DNA of 64,000 nucleotides from Microcystis panniformis FACHB-1757 (GCF_001264245.1 NZ_CP011339.1:3162001-3226000), one strand, 5' to 3'. Shown: positions 52,623 to 61,474, numbered from the stretch's first letter. Numbers and translations are program-made. Notes: generated by a model from the sequence alone, not told the origin.

Positions 52623-54080
52623 ATGATTAAACGATCCGTTAACGTATCGAGAGCGATCGGTTCGTCGATCGCCGTTTCCCTAATTGTCGCCGGTTGCGCC
52701 ACCCAAACCCCCCAGGCCACCGGACCGGCGGCTGTTCCCGTCAAACTGCAAACCCTCGGCACCGACAAGTTAGTGCAAAGTAGCGAATTTGTGGGGACTT
52801 TGATCGCCCAAGAGCGTGTTAGCGTCTCCCCTCAGATTACCGGTCGGATTCGCACTATTTTCGTTAAATCTGGCGATCAGGTAACTCAGGGACAAAAAAT
52901 CGCCGAATTAGATCCCGAACAACAACAGCAGCAGGTGAACGCCAGTATCGGCCAGGTAAATTCGGCCAAAGCGAACCTCAACGGGTCTGAAGCGGATTTA
53001 AGGCAAAGACAAGCGCAAGCGGCCGCAAATAAAGCCCAAATTGCTCAGAATCGGGCTAATGTGGCTAATGCCGAAGCCAATGTTAAAAGTCAGATCGCCA
53101 CCTTGAGCGCCGCCGAAGCCGATTTACAGAGAGCGCGAGCCAATTTAGATTTGGCGGAAAAAAACCTAACAAGAGCCGAATTTCTGGTTAAACAAGGCGC
53201 ACAGCCCCAACAGGACTTAGATGACCGCCGCCGCGACATTCAGGCCGCCAGGGCGGAAGTAGAGGCCCGGTCTAAAAATCGTGATGCGGCCCGTCAACAG
53301 GTGACGGCGGCTAGAGCTACTTTACAGGCAAACAAAGAAGCATTAAATATCGCTATTCAAAACGAATTAGCCTCACGGCAACAGGTGGCGGCGGCAGCGG
53401 CAACAGTGAACAGTCGTCAAGCGGCGGTAGCCAGTGCCGAGGGGCAATTAGGGGCGACGCGTCAGAATTTAGTTTTTAACACTATTACCGCCCCGATTGA
53501 TGGTTTTGTCGGCGATTTTAATCAAAGAAAAGTCGGCGATATTATCTCCCTGGGTGAAGAATTAACCTCGTTGACTAATAATAAAACTTTGGAACTAAAT
53601 GTGCAGATTCCCGTGGAATTACAACCGCGTCTGCGTGTTGGGTTGCCCGTGGAAATTATTAATCCCGATGGCAGTGCCGGGGTTCGCGGTCAAGTAACTT
53701 TTATTTCTCCCACCGTTTCCCAAGCTACCCAATCGGTTTTAGTGAAATTTGCCTTTACTAATGATGGCAGTCTTCGCAATAACCAATATGTGCGGACGCG
53801 GTTAATTTGGGATCAAAAACCGGGGGTATTAATTCCCACCACAGCAGTGACTAGCATCGGGGCGCAAAATTTTGTTTTTGTCGCCGAAAAAGAAAAGGCT
53901 AAAGAAGGTCAAGAAAACGCCGAGGAGCGTTTAGTGGTCAGACAAAAACCAATTCAAGTCGGCACAATTCAAGGGCAAGCTTATCAGGTTATTTCTGGAG
54001 TAAATGCCGGGGAAAGAATTGCTATTAATAATATTCTTTCTCTCCGAGATGGTACAGCTATAACTGTTAGTCAGCAGTAA
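52623..54080 (+). CDS. RND-type efflux periplasmic adaptor (HlyD/AcrA family lipoprotein)
   Basis: This 485-residue adaptor has a lipoprotein signal ending LIVAGC. A biotinyl-lipoyl half (SVSPQITGRIRTIFVKSGDQV) is followed by an unusually long, Ala/Gln-rich coiled-coil hairpin of about 200 residues (SAKANLNGSEADLRQRQAQ). The second lipoyl half (ITAPIDGFVGDFNQRKVGD), a beta barrel and a membrane-proximal domain complete it. It should link an RND pump to an outer-membrane channel. No pump gene is next to it; the following gene is AllA-like. Confidence 0.92.
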   Translation: MIKRSVNVSRAIGSSIAVSLIVAGCATQTPQATGPAAVPVKLQTLGTDKLVQSSEFVGTLIAQERVSVSPQITGRIRTIFVKSGDQVTQGQKIAELDPEQQQQQVNASIGQVNSAKANLNGSEADLRQRQAQAAANKAQIAQNRANVANAEANVKSQIATLSAAEADLQRARANLDLAEKNLTRAEFLVKQGAQPQQDLDDRRRDIQAARAEVEARSKNRDAARQQVTAARATLQANKEALNIAIQNELASRQQVAAAAATVNSRQAAVASAEGQLGATRQNLVFNTITAPIDGFVGDFNQRKVGDIISLGEELTSLTNNKTLELNVQIPVELQPRLRVGLPVEIINPDGSAGVRGQVTFISPTVSQATQSVLVKFAFTNDGSLRNNQYVRTRLIWDQKPGVLIPTTAVTSIGAQNFVFVAEKEKAKEGQENAEERLVVRQKPIQVGTIQGQAYQVISGVNAGERIAINNILSLRDGTAITVSQQ

Positions 54081-54085
54081 TTTTT

Positions 54086-54580
54086 ATGAGTAATTCGATT
54101 ATCGTTCGTCCCCTGTCAGCACAACTAATTACTGCCGAGAGTTTCCGTCCCTACGGTCAATTAATAATACCTAGTCATGACGGAAAACCGTTTGATGAAA
54201 GCGATGCACAACTGCATTTAAAGAACGGTGTGCCACGCTTTTATATTATGCGTTTACAGACTCGCGGACGTAAATTTAAGCGAATTACTCGTCATAGTCA
54301 ATGTACCCAATGTCTTGGTTCTTTGGGGGGACAAGAGTGGTTTTTAGGAGTGGCCCCCCCTAGTCCTCATCCTCAACCGGATTTAGAAAAATTAAAGGTT
54401 TTTCGCATCCCTGGGGACTGTTTTATTAAATTAGAGGTGGGAACTTGGCACGCTGGCCCACTTTTTGATCAACCGGCAATTGATTTTTATAATCTTGAAT
54501 TGAGCGATACTAATATTATCGATCATTTTACCTATAATTTTGCCCAAGAGCAGTCAATAGAATTCGAGATTGTTGATTGA
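54086..54580 (+). CDS. Ureidoglycolate lyase (AllA) family protein
   Basis: This 164-residue cupin-fold protein of the AllA family cleaves ureidoglycolate to glyoxylate and urea in allantoin breakdown. Motifs are ESFRPYGQLIIPSHDGKP, FKRITRHSQCTQCLGSLGG with cupin His residues, and IKLEVGTWHAGPLFD. The active-site pattern seems preserved. It follows the efflux adaptor by six bases and may be cotranscribed; no other allantoin gene is visible. A link to the urease chaperone gene at 46.8 kb is speculative. Confidence 0.85.
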   Translation: MSNSIIVRPLSAQLITAESFRPYGQLIIPSHDGKPFDESDAQLHLKNGVPRFYIMRLQTRGRKFKRITRHSQCTQCLGSLGGQEWFLGVAPPSPHPQPDLEKLKVFRIPGDCFIKLEVGTWHAGPLFDQPAIDFYNLELSDTNIIDHFTYNFAQEQSIEFEIVD

Positions 54581-54593
54581 AACAATTAATTTT

Positions 54594-54746
54594 TTACTTA
54601 ACTTTTCGCAATCCTTTAGAAAGATAGGCAACGAAAAAAGCCAACACTCCCGTCATCCCTACCTCGAAATAATTGGCCATGAGAATAGCGGTAAAAAAAA
54701 GGAGTAAGATGATTAATATAGTCCGCTTTTGTTCAGGTAATTTCAT
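54594..54746 (-). CDS. Small one- or two-helix membrane protein
   Basis: A 50-residue frame starts at ATG 54746, overlapping the last 14 bases of the upstream RmlD-like gene, and stops at 54594. It contains LIILLLFFTAILMA, then NYFEVGMTGVLAFFVAYL and a basic tail KGLRKVK. The overlap and composition support a translated gene coupled to the reductase gene. No family is recognised. Confidence 0.6.
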   Translation of the reverse strand: MKLPEQKRTILIILLLFFTAILMANYFEVGMTGVLAFFVAYLSKGLRKVK

Positions 54747-55611
54747 CTCTAATTGCCTCTAATTCGGTTTTAATATTTAATGGTTGATAACCTAAAGAAA
54801 AAGCAAGAGAACTATCAAGAGAAACATCCTGCGGACGCGGCGCACTCATGGGAACATCGCACTGTAAACAGGGTTTTATTTGTTCTCCGGGAAGGTTAAA
54901 AACTGCCGCCATTAGTAAACCAAATTGATAACGAGAAACTCTTTCTTTACCCCCCAGATGAATGATCCCTTGCACTTTTTCTAATGCCAAAAGTAAACCA
55001 TTCACCGCACTATTAACCCCAACAGCCGTCCGATATTCATCGGTAAATAGAGATAATTCTTTTCCCTCTTGCAGGGTTTTTAAAAAGGGTTGCAGAAAAC
55101 TATTAGCACTGGGAGAAGGGGAACCAAACATCAAAGGCATTCGACAAATGGCTGCCCGAGGATATATTGCTAAAATACCCTTTTCTGCCGCTACTTTTTG
55201 CTCACCATAGATACTGACTGGAGAAACGGGATCATTTTCGGAATAGGGGGCATTTTTACCATCAAAAACTAAATCAGTAGAGGGAAAAACTAGGGGTATT
55301 TGATATTGACTACATAAACGGGCAATTTCTAGGGAAGCTGTCAGATTAATTGCCTCGGATGCTTGGGGAAATTCTTGACAGAGATTCGGTTTTGATTGGG
55401 CAGCCCCATGAATTACCGCATCGGGTTTAATCTGTTGAAAAAGTTCTTTAACTGCGACTAAGTCTGTTAAATTAATTTTAATTAAATTTGGGTCATTACT
55501 ATTGACATTGTGATTAAGGTATGTACCGAAACTAGCCCAGGATGAGCGAGTTTTTTGGTAAATATGCCAACCTAAAAACCCACTAACTCCAGTGATTAAC
55601 AGCGTTTTCAT
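54733..55611 (-). CDS. RmlD-like SDR sugar-nucleotide reductase
   Basis: This 292-residue NAD(P)-dependent short-chain reductase resembles dTDP-4-dehydrorhamnose reductase. The nucleotide-binding turn is ITGVSGFLGWHIY; the catalytic YxxxK is SIYGEQKVAAE; PSTDLVFDGKNAPYSE is the RmlD-type loop. Family members act in deoxysugar synthesis for surface polysaccharide, but the substrate is undecided. It lies four bases after the 55615 gene on the same strand and overlaps the small membrane protein gene, so the three probably form an operon. Confidence 0.88.
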   Translation of the reverse strand: MKTLLITGVSGFLGWHIYQKTRSSWASFGTYLNHNVNSNDPNLIKINLTDLVAVKELFQQIKPDAVIHGAAQSKPNLCQEFPQASEAINLTASLEIARLCSQYQIPLVFPSTDLVFDGKNAPYSENDPVSPVSIYGEQKVAAEKGILAIYPRAAICRMPLMFGSPSPSANSFLQPFLKTLQEGKELSLFTDEYRTAVGVNSAVNGLLLALEKVQGIIHLGGKERVSRYQFGLLMAAVFNLPGEQIKPCLQCDVPMSAPRPQDVSLDSSLAFSLGYQPLNIKTELEAIRDEIT

Positions 55612-55614
55612 AGT

Positions 55615-55923
55615 TTAGAGATTAAATCCTTTTTCGTAGGCTAAAAACTGCACCTGTGGTTCCAACGGTTCACTAACTAAACCAATTCCTGCAAATCCCC
55701 ATCGCTGCATTAGTCCCTTTAATTGTGTTCCTGAGAGAGTTTCCACAGAAAAATTATTGGCTAAATCCTGAGCATGGGTGTTGATATAACTTAAAGCATC
55801 GTAGGATTCTTTAAACAGAAGCAGATAACTAGCCGGAGTTTCGCTTTCACCTTTTCTCAGACGCGCTACTAGATATTGTCCGTCTTGTTTTGACCTGAGT
55901 AAATAATGAGTAGTTGCTAACAT
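55615..55923 (-). CDS. Conserved cyanobacterial hypothetical protein
   Basis: This 102-residue soluble protein contains HYLLRSKQDGQYLVARL, then ASYLLLFKESYDALSYINTH and a C-terminal WGFAGIGLVSEP. The pattern of short strands and one helix is consistent with a small alpha/beta domain. It has no motif I recognise. Four bases separate it from the RmlD-like gene, suggesting a joint transcript. Confidence 0.75.
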   Translation of the reverse strand: MLATTHYLLRSKQDGQYLVARLRKGESETPASYLLLFKESYDALSYINTHAQDLANNFSVETLSGTQLKGLMQRWGFAGIGLVSEPLEPQVQFLAYEKGFNL

Positions 55924-55968
55924 AGTTGGTTAGATAAAAAGTGATAAGGAAAAAAGGGGTTGGGGATT

Positions 55969-56000
55969 GGGTTTTAGGGTTTTAGGGTTTTAGGGTTTTA
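55969..56000. repeat. Four tandem copies of GGGTTTTA
   Basis: Four perfect 8-base units sit between the promoter side of the 55615-55923 gene and the DppB-type permease gene. A degenerate CTGATAA-type heptamer patch follows at about 56052-56088. Neither has coding capacity. Confidence 0.85.
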
Positions 56001-56102
56001 GTTGAAATTTCCCCCATCTCCCCCCGCAACGCGCACGCAGTGGTCTCCCCACTGATAACTGATTACTGTTTACTGATAACTGATAAAATTTACCCATTTC
56101 CC

Positions 56103-57179
56103 CTACTTTAAATCCTCCAATTTAATTCTAGGATCTACAGCTTTGAGAAGTAAATCAGCCAGAAGATTACCGATAATCAACATAGTAGCACCCATCATTA
56201 AACTGCCCATAACTAAATATAAATCTTTAGCCGTCACAGCTTGCAAAATTAAACGACCTAATCCGGGCCAGTTAAAGAAAAATTCGGCAATAAATGCCCC
56301 ACTTAACAAACTAGAAAATTCAAAGCCCAAAAGAGTTATCAGGGGATTAATAGCATTGCGTAAAGCGTGGACATAGATAACTTTATTTTCCGGTAAACCT
56401 TTCGCCCTGGCGGTTTGAATATAATCCTGTCGAAGAACATCTAACAATTGTCCCCGCATCAATCTTTGTAATCCAGCAAAACTGGTAACTGTCAGGGCAA
56501 TAGTTGGTAAAATCATATGCCAAGCGATATCTAGAACTTTACCAATAGGGGAATATTCCGAATAGTTAATACTGGTCATATCACCCACCGGTAAAAGCGG
56601 CGAGACATTTTGGGCGAGAATTAGCAGTAAAAGGGCAGTGATAAAACTGGGGAAACCTTGACCAAGATAACTGATAACTCGAAAAAATTTATCGATAAAT
56701 TGGTTTTGTTTGACGGCGCTGACAATACCCAAGGGAATCGCAATTGCCCAGGTTAAAATTATGGAAGTCAAAGACATTAATAACGTCGCTGGAATTCTCT
56801 CTAATAATAGGGAAGACACGGGACGAAAATAGGTAAAACTCAGACCAAAATTAAACTGAGTTACCACTTGCCACAACCATTTAAAATACTGGACAATCGG
56901 CGGGTCTTTTAAACCAAAAAGGGCAATATATTGTTCTTTAGTTTCCTGACTAATCTTGGGATTAAGGTCAAGCAAAGCTAGAAACCCGCCGGGGGTTAAT
57001 TGGATAATAGCGAAACTCAACGCCGAGGCCAACAACAGAGTTAATAAACCCTGGAGAACACGCTTGACAATATACAAAAAAGTTTCGCTAGTTAGGAGAG
57101 ATTGTAACCCATTAGCACTCGATCGAGCGGTTGCATCCTTATAATTATCATCAGTCGCCGTCATAAGTAATCGTGCCAA
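56103..57179 (-). CDS. ABC transporter permease, DppB/OppB type
   Basis: This 358-residue inner-membrane permease has a first helix (GLLTLLLASALSFAIIQLTPGG), a periplasmic loop and a five-helix core. The EAA loop is QTARAKGLPENKVIYVHALRNAINP. The N-terminal extension of about 30 residues is polar. It is the natural partner of the DppC-type permease at 16798-17925, forming a heterodimeric peptide or nickel importer. No ATPase or binding-protein gene lies nearby in the window. Confidence 0.9.
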   Translation of the reverse strand: MARLLMTATDDNYKDATARSSANGLQSLLTSETFLYIVKRVLQGLLTLLLASALSFAIIQLTPGGFLALLDLNPKISQETKEQYIALFGLKDPPIVQYFKWLWQVVTQFNFGLSFTYFRPVSSLLLERIPATLLMSLTSIILTWAIAIPLGIVSAVKQNQFIDKFFRVISYLGQGFPSFITALLLLILAQNVSPLLPVGDMTSINYSEYSPIGKVLDIAWHMILPTIALTVTSFAGLQRLMRGQLLDVLRQDYIQTARAKGLPENKVIYVHALRNAINPLITLLGFEFSSLLSGAFIAEFFFNWPGLGRLILQAVTAKDLYLVMGSLMMGATMLIIGNLLADLLLKAVDPRIKLEDLK

Positions 57180-57222
57180 GTTAATTTCCTAGTGGGGACT
57201 CCAATTCAGGAGACAGGAGATG

Positions 57223-57311
57223 AATAGTCGCGCAGAATTAATTGCCATTTTTGAGATAGGCACTCTTGCAAGAGTGTTAGCAAAATGTGTAATTAATTCT
57301 GCTTGGGTACT
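57223..57311. mobile_element. 89-base MITE, family C, copy 2
   Basis: The ends AATAGTCGCGCAGAATTAAT and, on the other strand, AGTACCCAAGCAGAATTAAT match the family C element at 48065-48155. A central hairpin CACTCTTGCAAGAGTG is visible. The right flank is TA; the left is TG, probably a mutated TA. Confidence 0.65.
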
Positions 57312-57320
57312 TAAAAAAAC

Positions 57321-57839
57321 CTAATAATCGATAATGGTAATAATTGGTAAATCGGGTAATTTTTCCCGACCACCGAGGTCGATTAACTCGATGATAAAGG
57401 CAAATCCTAACACCTCACAACCAATTTTTTCTAATAAATCTGCCGTTGCTTTTGCCGTTCCTCCCGTCGCAATTAAATCATCGACAATTAAGACTTTATG
57501 ATGGGATGCCACCGCGTCCTGATGAATTTCGAGGCTATCGCTTCCGTATTCCAAATCATACTCGATACTGTGAACGGCGGCGGGTAATTTGCCCGGTTTC
57601 CGGACGGGAATAAATCCCGCTTCTAACTGGTATGCTAAAGGAACCCCAAAGAGAAAACCCCGCGATTCCATACCGACAATGTAATCGGGGGATAAACCGT
57701 AATCGCGACACTTTGCCGTTAGGGTATCGATCGTGTAACGTAATCCTTGGGGATGATTGAGTAGGGTAGTAATATCGCGGAAGACAATACCCGGTTTGGG
57801 AAAGTCGGGAATATCGCGAATCAGTGATTTCAGATCCAT
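57321..57839 (-). CDS. apt: Adenine phosphoribosyltransferase
   Basis: This 172-residue purine-salvage enzyme makes AMP from adenine and PRPP. The opening DLKSLIRDIPDFPKPGIVFRD is typical. The PRPP-binding motif KVLIVDDLIATGGTAKA is intact, as is ESRGFLFGVPLAY. The length is normal. The stop lies about ten bases from a family C MITE. Confidence 0.96.
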   Translation of the reverse strand: MDLKSLIRDIPDFPKPGIVFRDITTLLNHPQGLRYTIDTLTAKCRDYGLSPDYIVGMESRGFLFGVPLAYQLEAGFIPVRKPGKLPAAVHSIEYDLEYGSDSLEIHQDAVASHHKVLIVDDLIATGGTAKATADLLEKIGCEVLGFAFIIELIDLGGREKLPDLPIITIIDY

Positions 57840-57874
57840 TCGGTTTCCGTGTCTCGTAAAATGGGGGACAGCTA

Positions 57875-57990
57875 AGTAAGTAGTTATAATTAAATTGAAG
57901 ATAGATTTTGCCTCTGATCCCCCCTGCCCCCCTTGATAAGGGGGGTGCCGATAGGCGGGGGGATCTGAGAACTTTTAACACCTACCTACT
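57875..57990. mobile_element. 116-base MITE, family B, copy 2
   Basis: It is the reverse-oriented relative of 29458-29633, with TA at 57873-57874 and 57991-57992. It shares the AT-rich arm TTATAATTAAATT and the GC-rich core (CCCCCCTTGATAAGGGGGG) but has one core unit instead of several. Confidence 0.8.
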
Positions 57991-58055
57991 TATATATACA
58001 ATACAATTTACAATACCCTGACTCGATCGCCCTTGTGTTTTAGTTATCCTATATC

Positions 58056-58682
58056 ATGACCCCTACTAGCCTAACGCCCGAATCTACAGCATCAGCCCCA
58101 GAAAAACCAGTTATTTTAAGCGTTTTACCCGATTTTCCGATTGCCAGTCAGCAATGCGCCCTACATCTCCAACAGCATATCGATTTAATGCTGTTAGCGT
58201 TGGAATCCTTAGAAGTCGGTGCCGGGGAGGCCCTGTTAGCCCTCTGTAAAGAACTAGGACTCGATAAAATTGTCAAAAACCGGATTATTTTCTGGCGCTT
58301 ACGCTGTACTAATCCCTGGCGAATTTCCTACACCCTCGACCGTCTCACCCTTGACCAAGCAAAAGCTTTAGTTATCATTGCCAGTTATCGGGCCAAACCC
58401 CTAGCTATATCCATCCGACAATTACTGTTAGCGCGGCAACAGATGGAATCAAAAGGTTTACCCGTGGATAATAATTTTCTTTTATCAGAATACCTAGAAA
58501 GATTTCGCTCCAATTTTCGCAGTCGCATGAACCCCCGTCGGGCCAAAGTATCGGTTTATCTAGCCGATGAAAATGCTTTAAATGAACTGGCTTTATCCCT
58601 TCTCGATCGGTTATTATTTTGTACTGGTACGACGGGAATGCAGCGGTTTTGGATTAGTTTATTTGATGGGGAGATCGTGTAG
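58056..58682 (+). CDS. DUF3038 family cyanobacterial protein
   Basis: This 208-residue helical protein is restricted to cyanobacteria and annotated as DUF3038. Recognisable blocks are CALHLQQHIDLMLLALESLE, GLDKIVKNRIIFWRLRCTNP and RFRSNFRSRMNPRRAKVS. Function is unknown. It is followed two bases after its stop by the DUF4335 gene; the two often travel together in cyanobacteria, suggesting a joint role. Confidence 0.88.
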   Translation: MTPTSLTPESTASAPEKPVILSVLPDFPIASQQCALHLQQHIDLMLLALESLEVGAGEALLALCKELGLDKIVKNRIIFWRLRCTNPWRISYTLDRLTLDQAKALVIIASYRAKPLAISIRQLLLARQQMESKGLPVDNNFLLSEYLERFRSNFRSRMNPRRAKVSVYLADENALNELALSLLDRLLFCTGTTGMQRFWISLFDGEIV

Positions 58683-58684
58683 AA

Positions 58685-59338
58685 ATGAGAAGACAGTATA
58701 GCTTGCCCAATTGTACCCTGATTCTCGATGGTTTCGGCGATGATTTCGCCCGAGCTAACCCCGGGGATAGCCGACCCTTACTCTCAATTTTGACTAACGT
58801 AGAATGTCGGTTAATCGGGGCCAATAAAGTCCTGCAAGGTGGTCGGGTTTTCTTGGAAAATTTGGTACAAGCGGTCAGTCAGTATGCCCAAGAATTTTTG
58901 AGTGGTGTTCGTCATCCCCAAGATCCCGTCCATGAACCAGATCATGTGTACCTAGAAAAGATTGACCAGAATCTCCATCGTCTGGTCTGGTATCCATCAA
59001 CGGACTTGAATATCCCAGAAAGTCCGGTGAAGATAGAAATCAGTACCGTGCAGTTATTCGATTTAATAGAAGCGATTGACCAATTTTTTGCCGATACTCG
59101 CACTTTACCCGACCTAACCCTGAAATTACAGCCAGTTTCCCGTCGCTACCATAAGGTGAATGAATCGGTGGCCAGTCGAACAGTGCCTTTTTTGGCAGGA
59201 TTAGGCAGTCTTGTCGCTTGCGCCCTACTTTTCTATCTGTTACCCGTCCCCCAAGTCCGTAAACCAGAAAATCCCCCCATTCCTGCCGCTTCTCCTAGTC
59301 CCACCGTCCCCACTAATCCTGTCCCCCCTCCTAGATAA
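58685..59338 (+). CDS. DUF4335 family cyanobacterial protein with a C-terminal membrane helix
   Basis: This 217-residue protein opens MRRQYSLPNCTLILDGFGDD, typical of DUF4335. The conserved N-terminal domain reaches about residue 150. A single hydrophobic helix (TVPFLAGLGSLVACALLFYL) and a Pro-rich tail follow, so it is probably a membrane-anchored cytoplasmic protein. It is tightly linked with the DUF3038 gene. The function is not established. Confidence 0.88.
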   Translation: MRRQYSLPNCTLILDGFGDDFARANPGDSRPLLSILTNVECRLIGANKVLQGGRVFLENLVQAVSQYAQEFLSGVRHPQDPVHEPDHVYLEKIDQNLHRLVWYPSTDLNIPESPVKIEISTVQLFDLIEAIDQFFADTRTLPDLTLKLQPVSRRYHKVNESVASRTVPFLAGLGSLVACALLFYLLPVPQVRKPENPPIPAASPSPTVPTNPVPPPR

Positions 59339-59498
59339 AATTAGTCCCTTGCGCTTTTCCCCACACCCCACACCCCACACCGTCTCAGTTTTTAGAGAAA
59401 GTACCCGAAAAAAACCGGATCTTTTTTGCACAAGTTAGAAAATTGTGTTATACTCGTAAATCTGTGAAGGTTTTTCGATAGGGAGTATTGAAAAAAAA

Positions 59499-59906
59499 AT
59501 GACCAAACTGGGAACCCATTTGATTGTCGATGCTTGGCAAGTACCTGCTGACCTCCTCAACGATCCCGAGCGCATTCGTCGCGCTATCCTCGATGGAATT
59601 ACGGCAGGAGAAGCAACGCTGATCGATTTGTGTGTCCACCAGTTCAGTCCCCACGGAGTTACCGCGACGGCGACTTTAGCTGAATCTCATATCGCGATCC
59701 ACACCTGGCCTGAACACGGCTATTTCGCCGCCGATTTATTCTTCTGTGGTGCCGGTAAACCCGTGGTTGCCATGGAAATTTTGACCAAATCCCTGCAAGC
59801 AGGTGAGATTAAAGTCCGGGAACTAACCAGAGGATTCCCCAGTTCTGGGGCAGTTTATGAAAGCAAAAAGGAAGAACCCCTTAAGTCTTCCCTAGTTATG
59901 GCCTAA
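59499..59906 (+). CDS. speH: S-adenosylmethionine decarboxylase proenzyme (SpeH type)
   Basis: This 135-residue proenzyme provides the aminopropyl donor for spermidine. It cleaves itself between Glu62 and Ser63 in ATLAESHIAIHTWPEHGY to make the pyruvoyl group; His and Cys83 (FFCGAGKP) assist. The length is that of the small prokaryotic class 1B enzyme. The ATG at 59499 has AGGGAG about 16 bases upstream. No spermidine synthase gene is adjacent. Confidence 0.95.
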   Translation: MTKLGTHLIVDAWQVPADLLNDPERIRRAILDGITAGEATLIDLCVHQFSPHGVTATATLAESHIAIHTWPEHGYFAADLFFCGAGKPVVAMEILTKSLQAGEIKVRELTRGFPSSGAVYESKKEEPLKSSLVMA

Positions 59907-59965
59907 TTTCTAGCGCCAGCCTTAATAATAAGTTAGCAACACTGGCGATCGCCTAAACTGAAATC

Positions 59966-60271
59966 GTGATCAGGATAACCTTTGTTTTTATCCTCGCTCT
60001 CTTTCCCTCTCTGCTTAGTCTCTGGTTAATTAACCGATCCCAACAGAGATTAAGCAACCGTTTGAGAGGGATTCGCTATCGTCACGAATACAGCACGGTG
60101 ATTGCCAGTGATTTTTTGTCAATCCCTCCAGGGACAGAAAATAAACCGGCCTTTATCGGTGATCTTAGTTGTCGTTTTAATGCCTATTCCCCCCACTTGC
60201 GTTGTGCGGTTAATCCCCCGGGTCCTTGTGAAGGTTGTCGGCAGTACGAAGCTAAAACTGGCACAGTATAA
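59966..60271 (+). CDS. DUF6464 family small protein
   Basis: This 101-residue protein starts at GTG 59966 and has an N-terminal membrane helix (FVFILALFPSLLSLWLI). The conserved C-terminal block FIGDLSCRFNAYSPHLRCAV, followed by NPPGPCEGCRQYE, contains four Cys that could bind metal or form disulfides. The family is found in cyanobacteria and has no known function. Confidence 0.82.
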   Translation: MIRITFVFILALFPSLLSLWLINRSQQRLSNRLRGIRYRHEYSTVIASDFLSIPPGTENKPAFIGDLSCRFNAYSPHLRCAVNPPGPCEGCRQYEAKTGTV

Positions 60272-60349
60272 GCGGCTTGAAGTTGCAAAAAGTTCCCTGT
60301 TTGCTATCCTTAAAAATTATCGCTATCGCAATTGAGGAGTGTGGGAACA

Positions 60350-60862
60350 ATGGCGTTCAAACGAAATTTGACCCTCTTAATCATCGGATTAGGATTAACT
60401 TGTTTACCCGTATATCCGGCCCAAGCTAACCAAATCAGCACCGTCACCCCGAATACGGCAGCCAATCAAACTCTCGCTACCCATCTGGTCCTGAAACTGA
60501 AAGAGAGAAAAGTTTACGTTTATCAAGATAAGCAACTTTTAGCACAATTTACCGTCGCCGTCGGCAAAAAAGGCTGGGAAACCCCCACCGGTAAATTTGA
60601 AGTGCGGGAATTAGTTCGCAATCCCGTCTGGAAAAGTCCTTGGACGGGAAAAGTCAGCGCTCCCGGTCCCAATAGTCCCCTAGGGGAAAGATGGATCGGT
60701 TTTTGGAGTGACGGCAAAAATTCCATCGGTTTTCACGGCACCCCTGCGGAAAATTCCCTCGGTCGCGCTGCTTCCCATGGTTGTGTGCGGATGCGGAATC
60801 GGGATGTGAAAGTGTTGTTTGATTTAGTCCGCATGGGAACCCCCGTCATCGTTCAACCTTAA
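60350..60862 (+). CDS. L,D-transpeptidase (YkuD domain)
   Basis: This 170-residue exported enzyme forms 3-3 cross-links in peptidoglycan or anchors proteins to it. From ATG 60350 a signal peptide (LTLLIIGLGLTCLPVYPAQA) precedes the YkuD domain. The catalytic motif is GFHGTPAENSLGRAASHGCVRM with nucleophile Cys and the HG-His. An earlier TTG at 60332 is unlikely. Its 3' end overlaps the convergent transferase gene by 39 bases. Confidence 0.92.
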   Translation: MAFKRNLTLLIIGLGLTCLPVYPAQANQISTVTPNTAANQTLATHLVLKLKERKVYVYQDKQLLAQFTVAVGKKGWETPTGKFEVRELVRNPVWKSPWTGKVSAPGPNSPLGERWIGFWSDGKNSIGFHGTPAENSLGRAASHGCVRMRNRDVKVLFDLVRMGTPVIVQP

Positions 60863-61474
60863 TTCTGGCAGGTATTTTTTTAAGATGGGCAGGTCTTCCG
60901 GGCGATCAATATCGGCTAATTTAGGCAGATAAGCGGTCTTTAAGGCCAGTTTAGCGGCGATTGTCTGAGTTTTTGCCAAGACTTCCCCCGTCCCCCAGGG
61001 AATACCGTCAAAAAGCTCTGGAAAGACCTGTTTTAAAGCAATTAGGTAGTATCCTCCATCTAACGCCGGCCCTAAAACCATATCGTGGGTTTTTAGGGCT
61101 TCAAAGGCTGCTAAAATCTCTTTTTCCCCGATTTCTGGGCAATCTGTGCCAATAATAGCGATCGCTGTCATCCCTTGAGCAAAACCATCGGCAAAAGCAT
61201 TTTGCATCTTTTCTCCTAAGTCTTTTCCCCGTTGAGCATGATAGGAATAATGCACACCTAACCAAGTACGCATTTTTTCCTCGCTGCCGCCATGGTAGTA
61301 AATGATCAGAGAGAGAAAATTCCTCAAACCCGCTAATTTACTGAGAGTATATTCGGCCAGTTTGCGGTGCAATTCTTCGGCTCCCTCGGCTGCCAAAGCT
61401 GGAATCATACGGGTTTTTACTTTCCCCAATTCCGGGTAACGGGTAAAAATAATTAGTTGTTGTCTCCAGTCCAC
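60824..61474 (-). CDS. TIGR04282/DUF2064 glycosyltransferase-like protein
   Basis: This 216-residue nucleotide-sugar transferase-fold protein belongs to the group named for arsenosugar biosynthesis. Motifs are FTRYPELGKVKTRMIPALA at the N-terminus, IAIIGTDCPEIGEKEILAAF with the metal Asp, and MVLGPALDGGYYLIAL. The start at 61474 is conventional. No arsenic gene is nearby, so its acceptor is unknown. Confidence 0.88.
   Translation of the reverse strand: MDWRQQLIIFTRYPELGKVKTRMIPALAAEGAEELHRKLAEYTLSKLAGLRNFLSLIIYYHGGSEEKMRTWLGVHYSYHAQRGKDLGEKMQNAFADGFAQGMTAIAIIGTDCPEIGEKEILAAFEALKTHDMVLGPALDGGYYLIALKQVFPELFDGIPWGTGEVLAKTQTIAAKLALKTAYLPKLADIDRPEDLPILKKYLPELRLNDDGGSHAD

Noticed and set aside
54086..54580. 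A urea/allantoin cluster with ureE and AllA
   Set aside because: The two genes are 7 kb apart with unrelated genes and mobile DNA between them; no other pathway gene is present, so no cluster is claimed.
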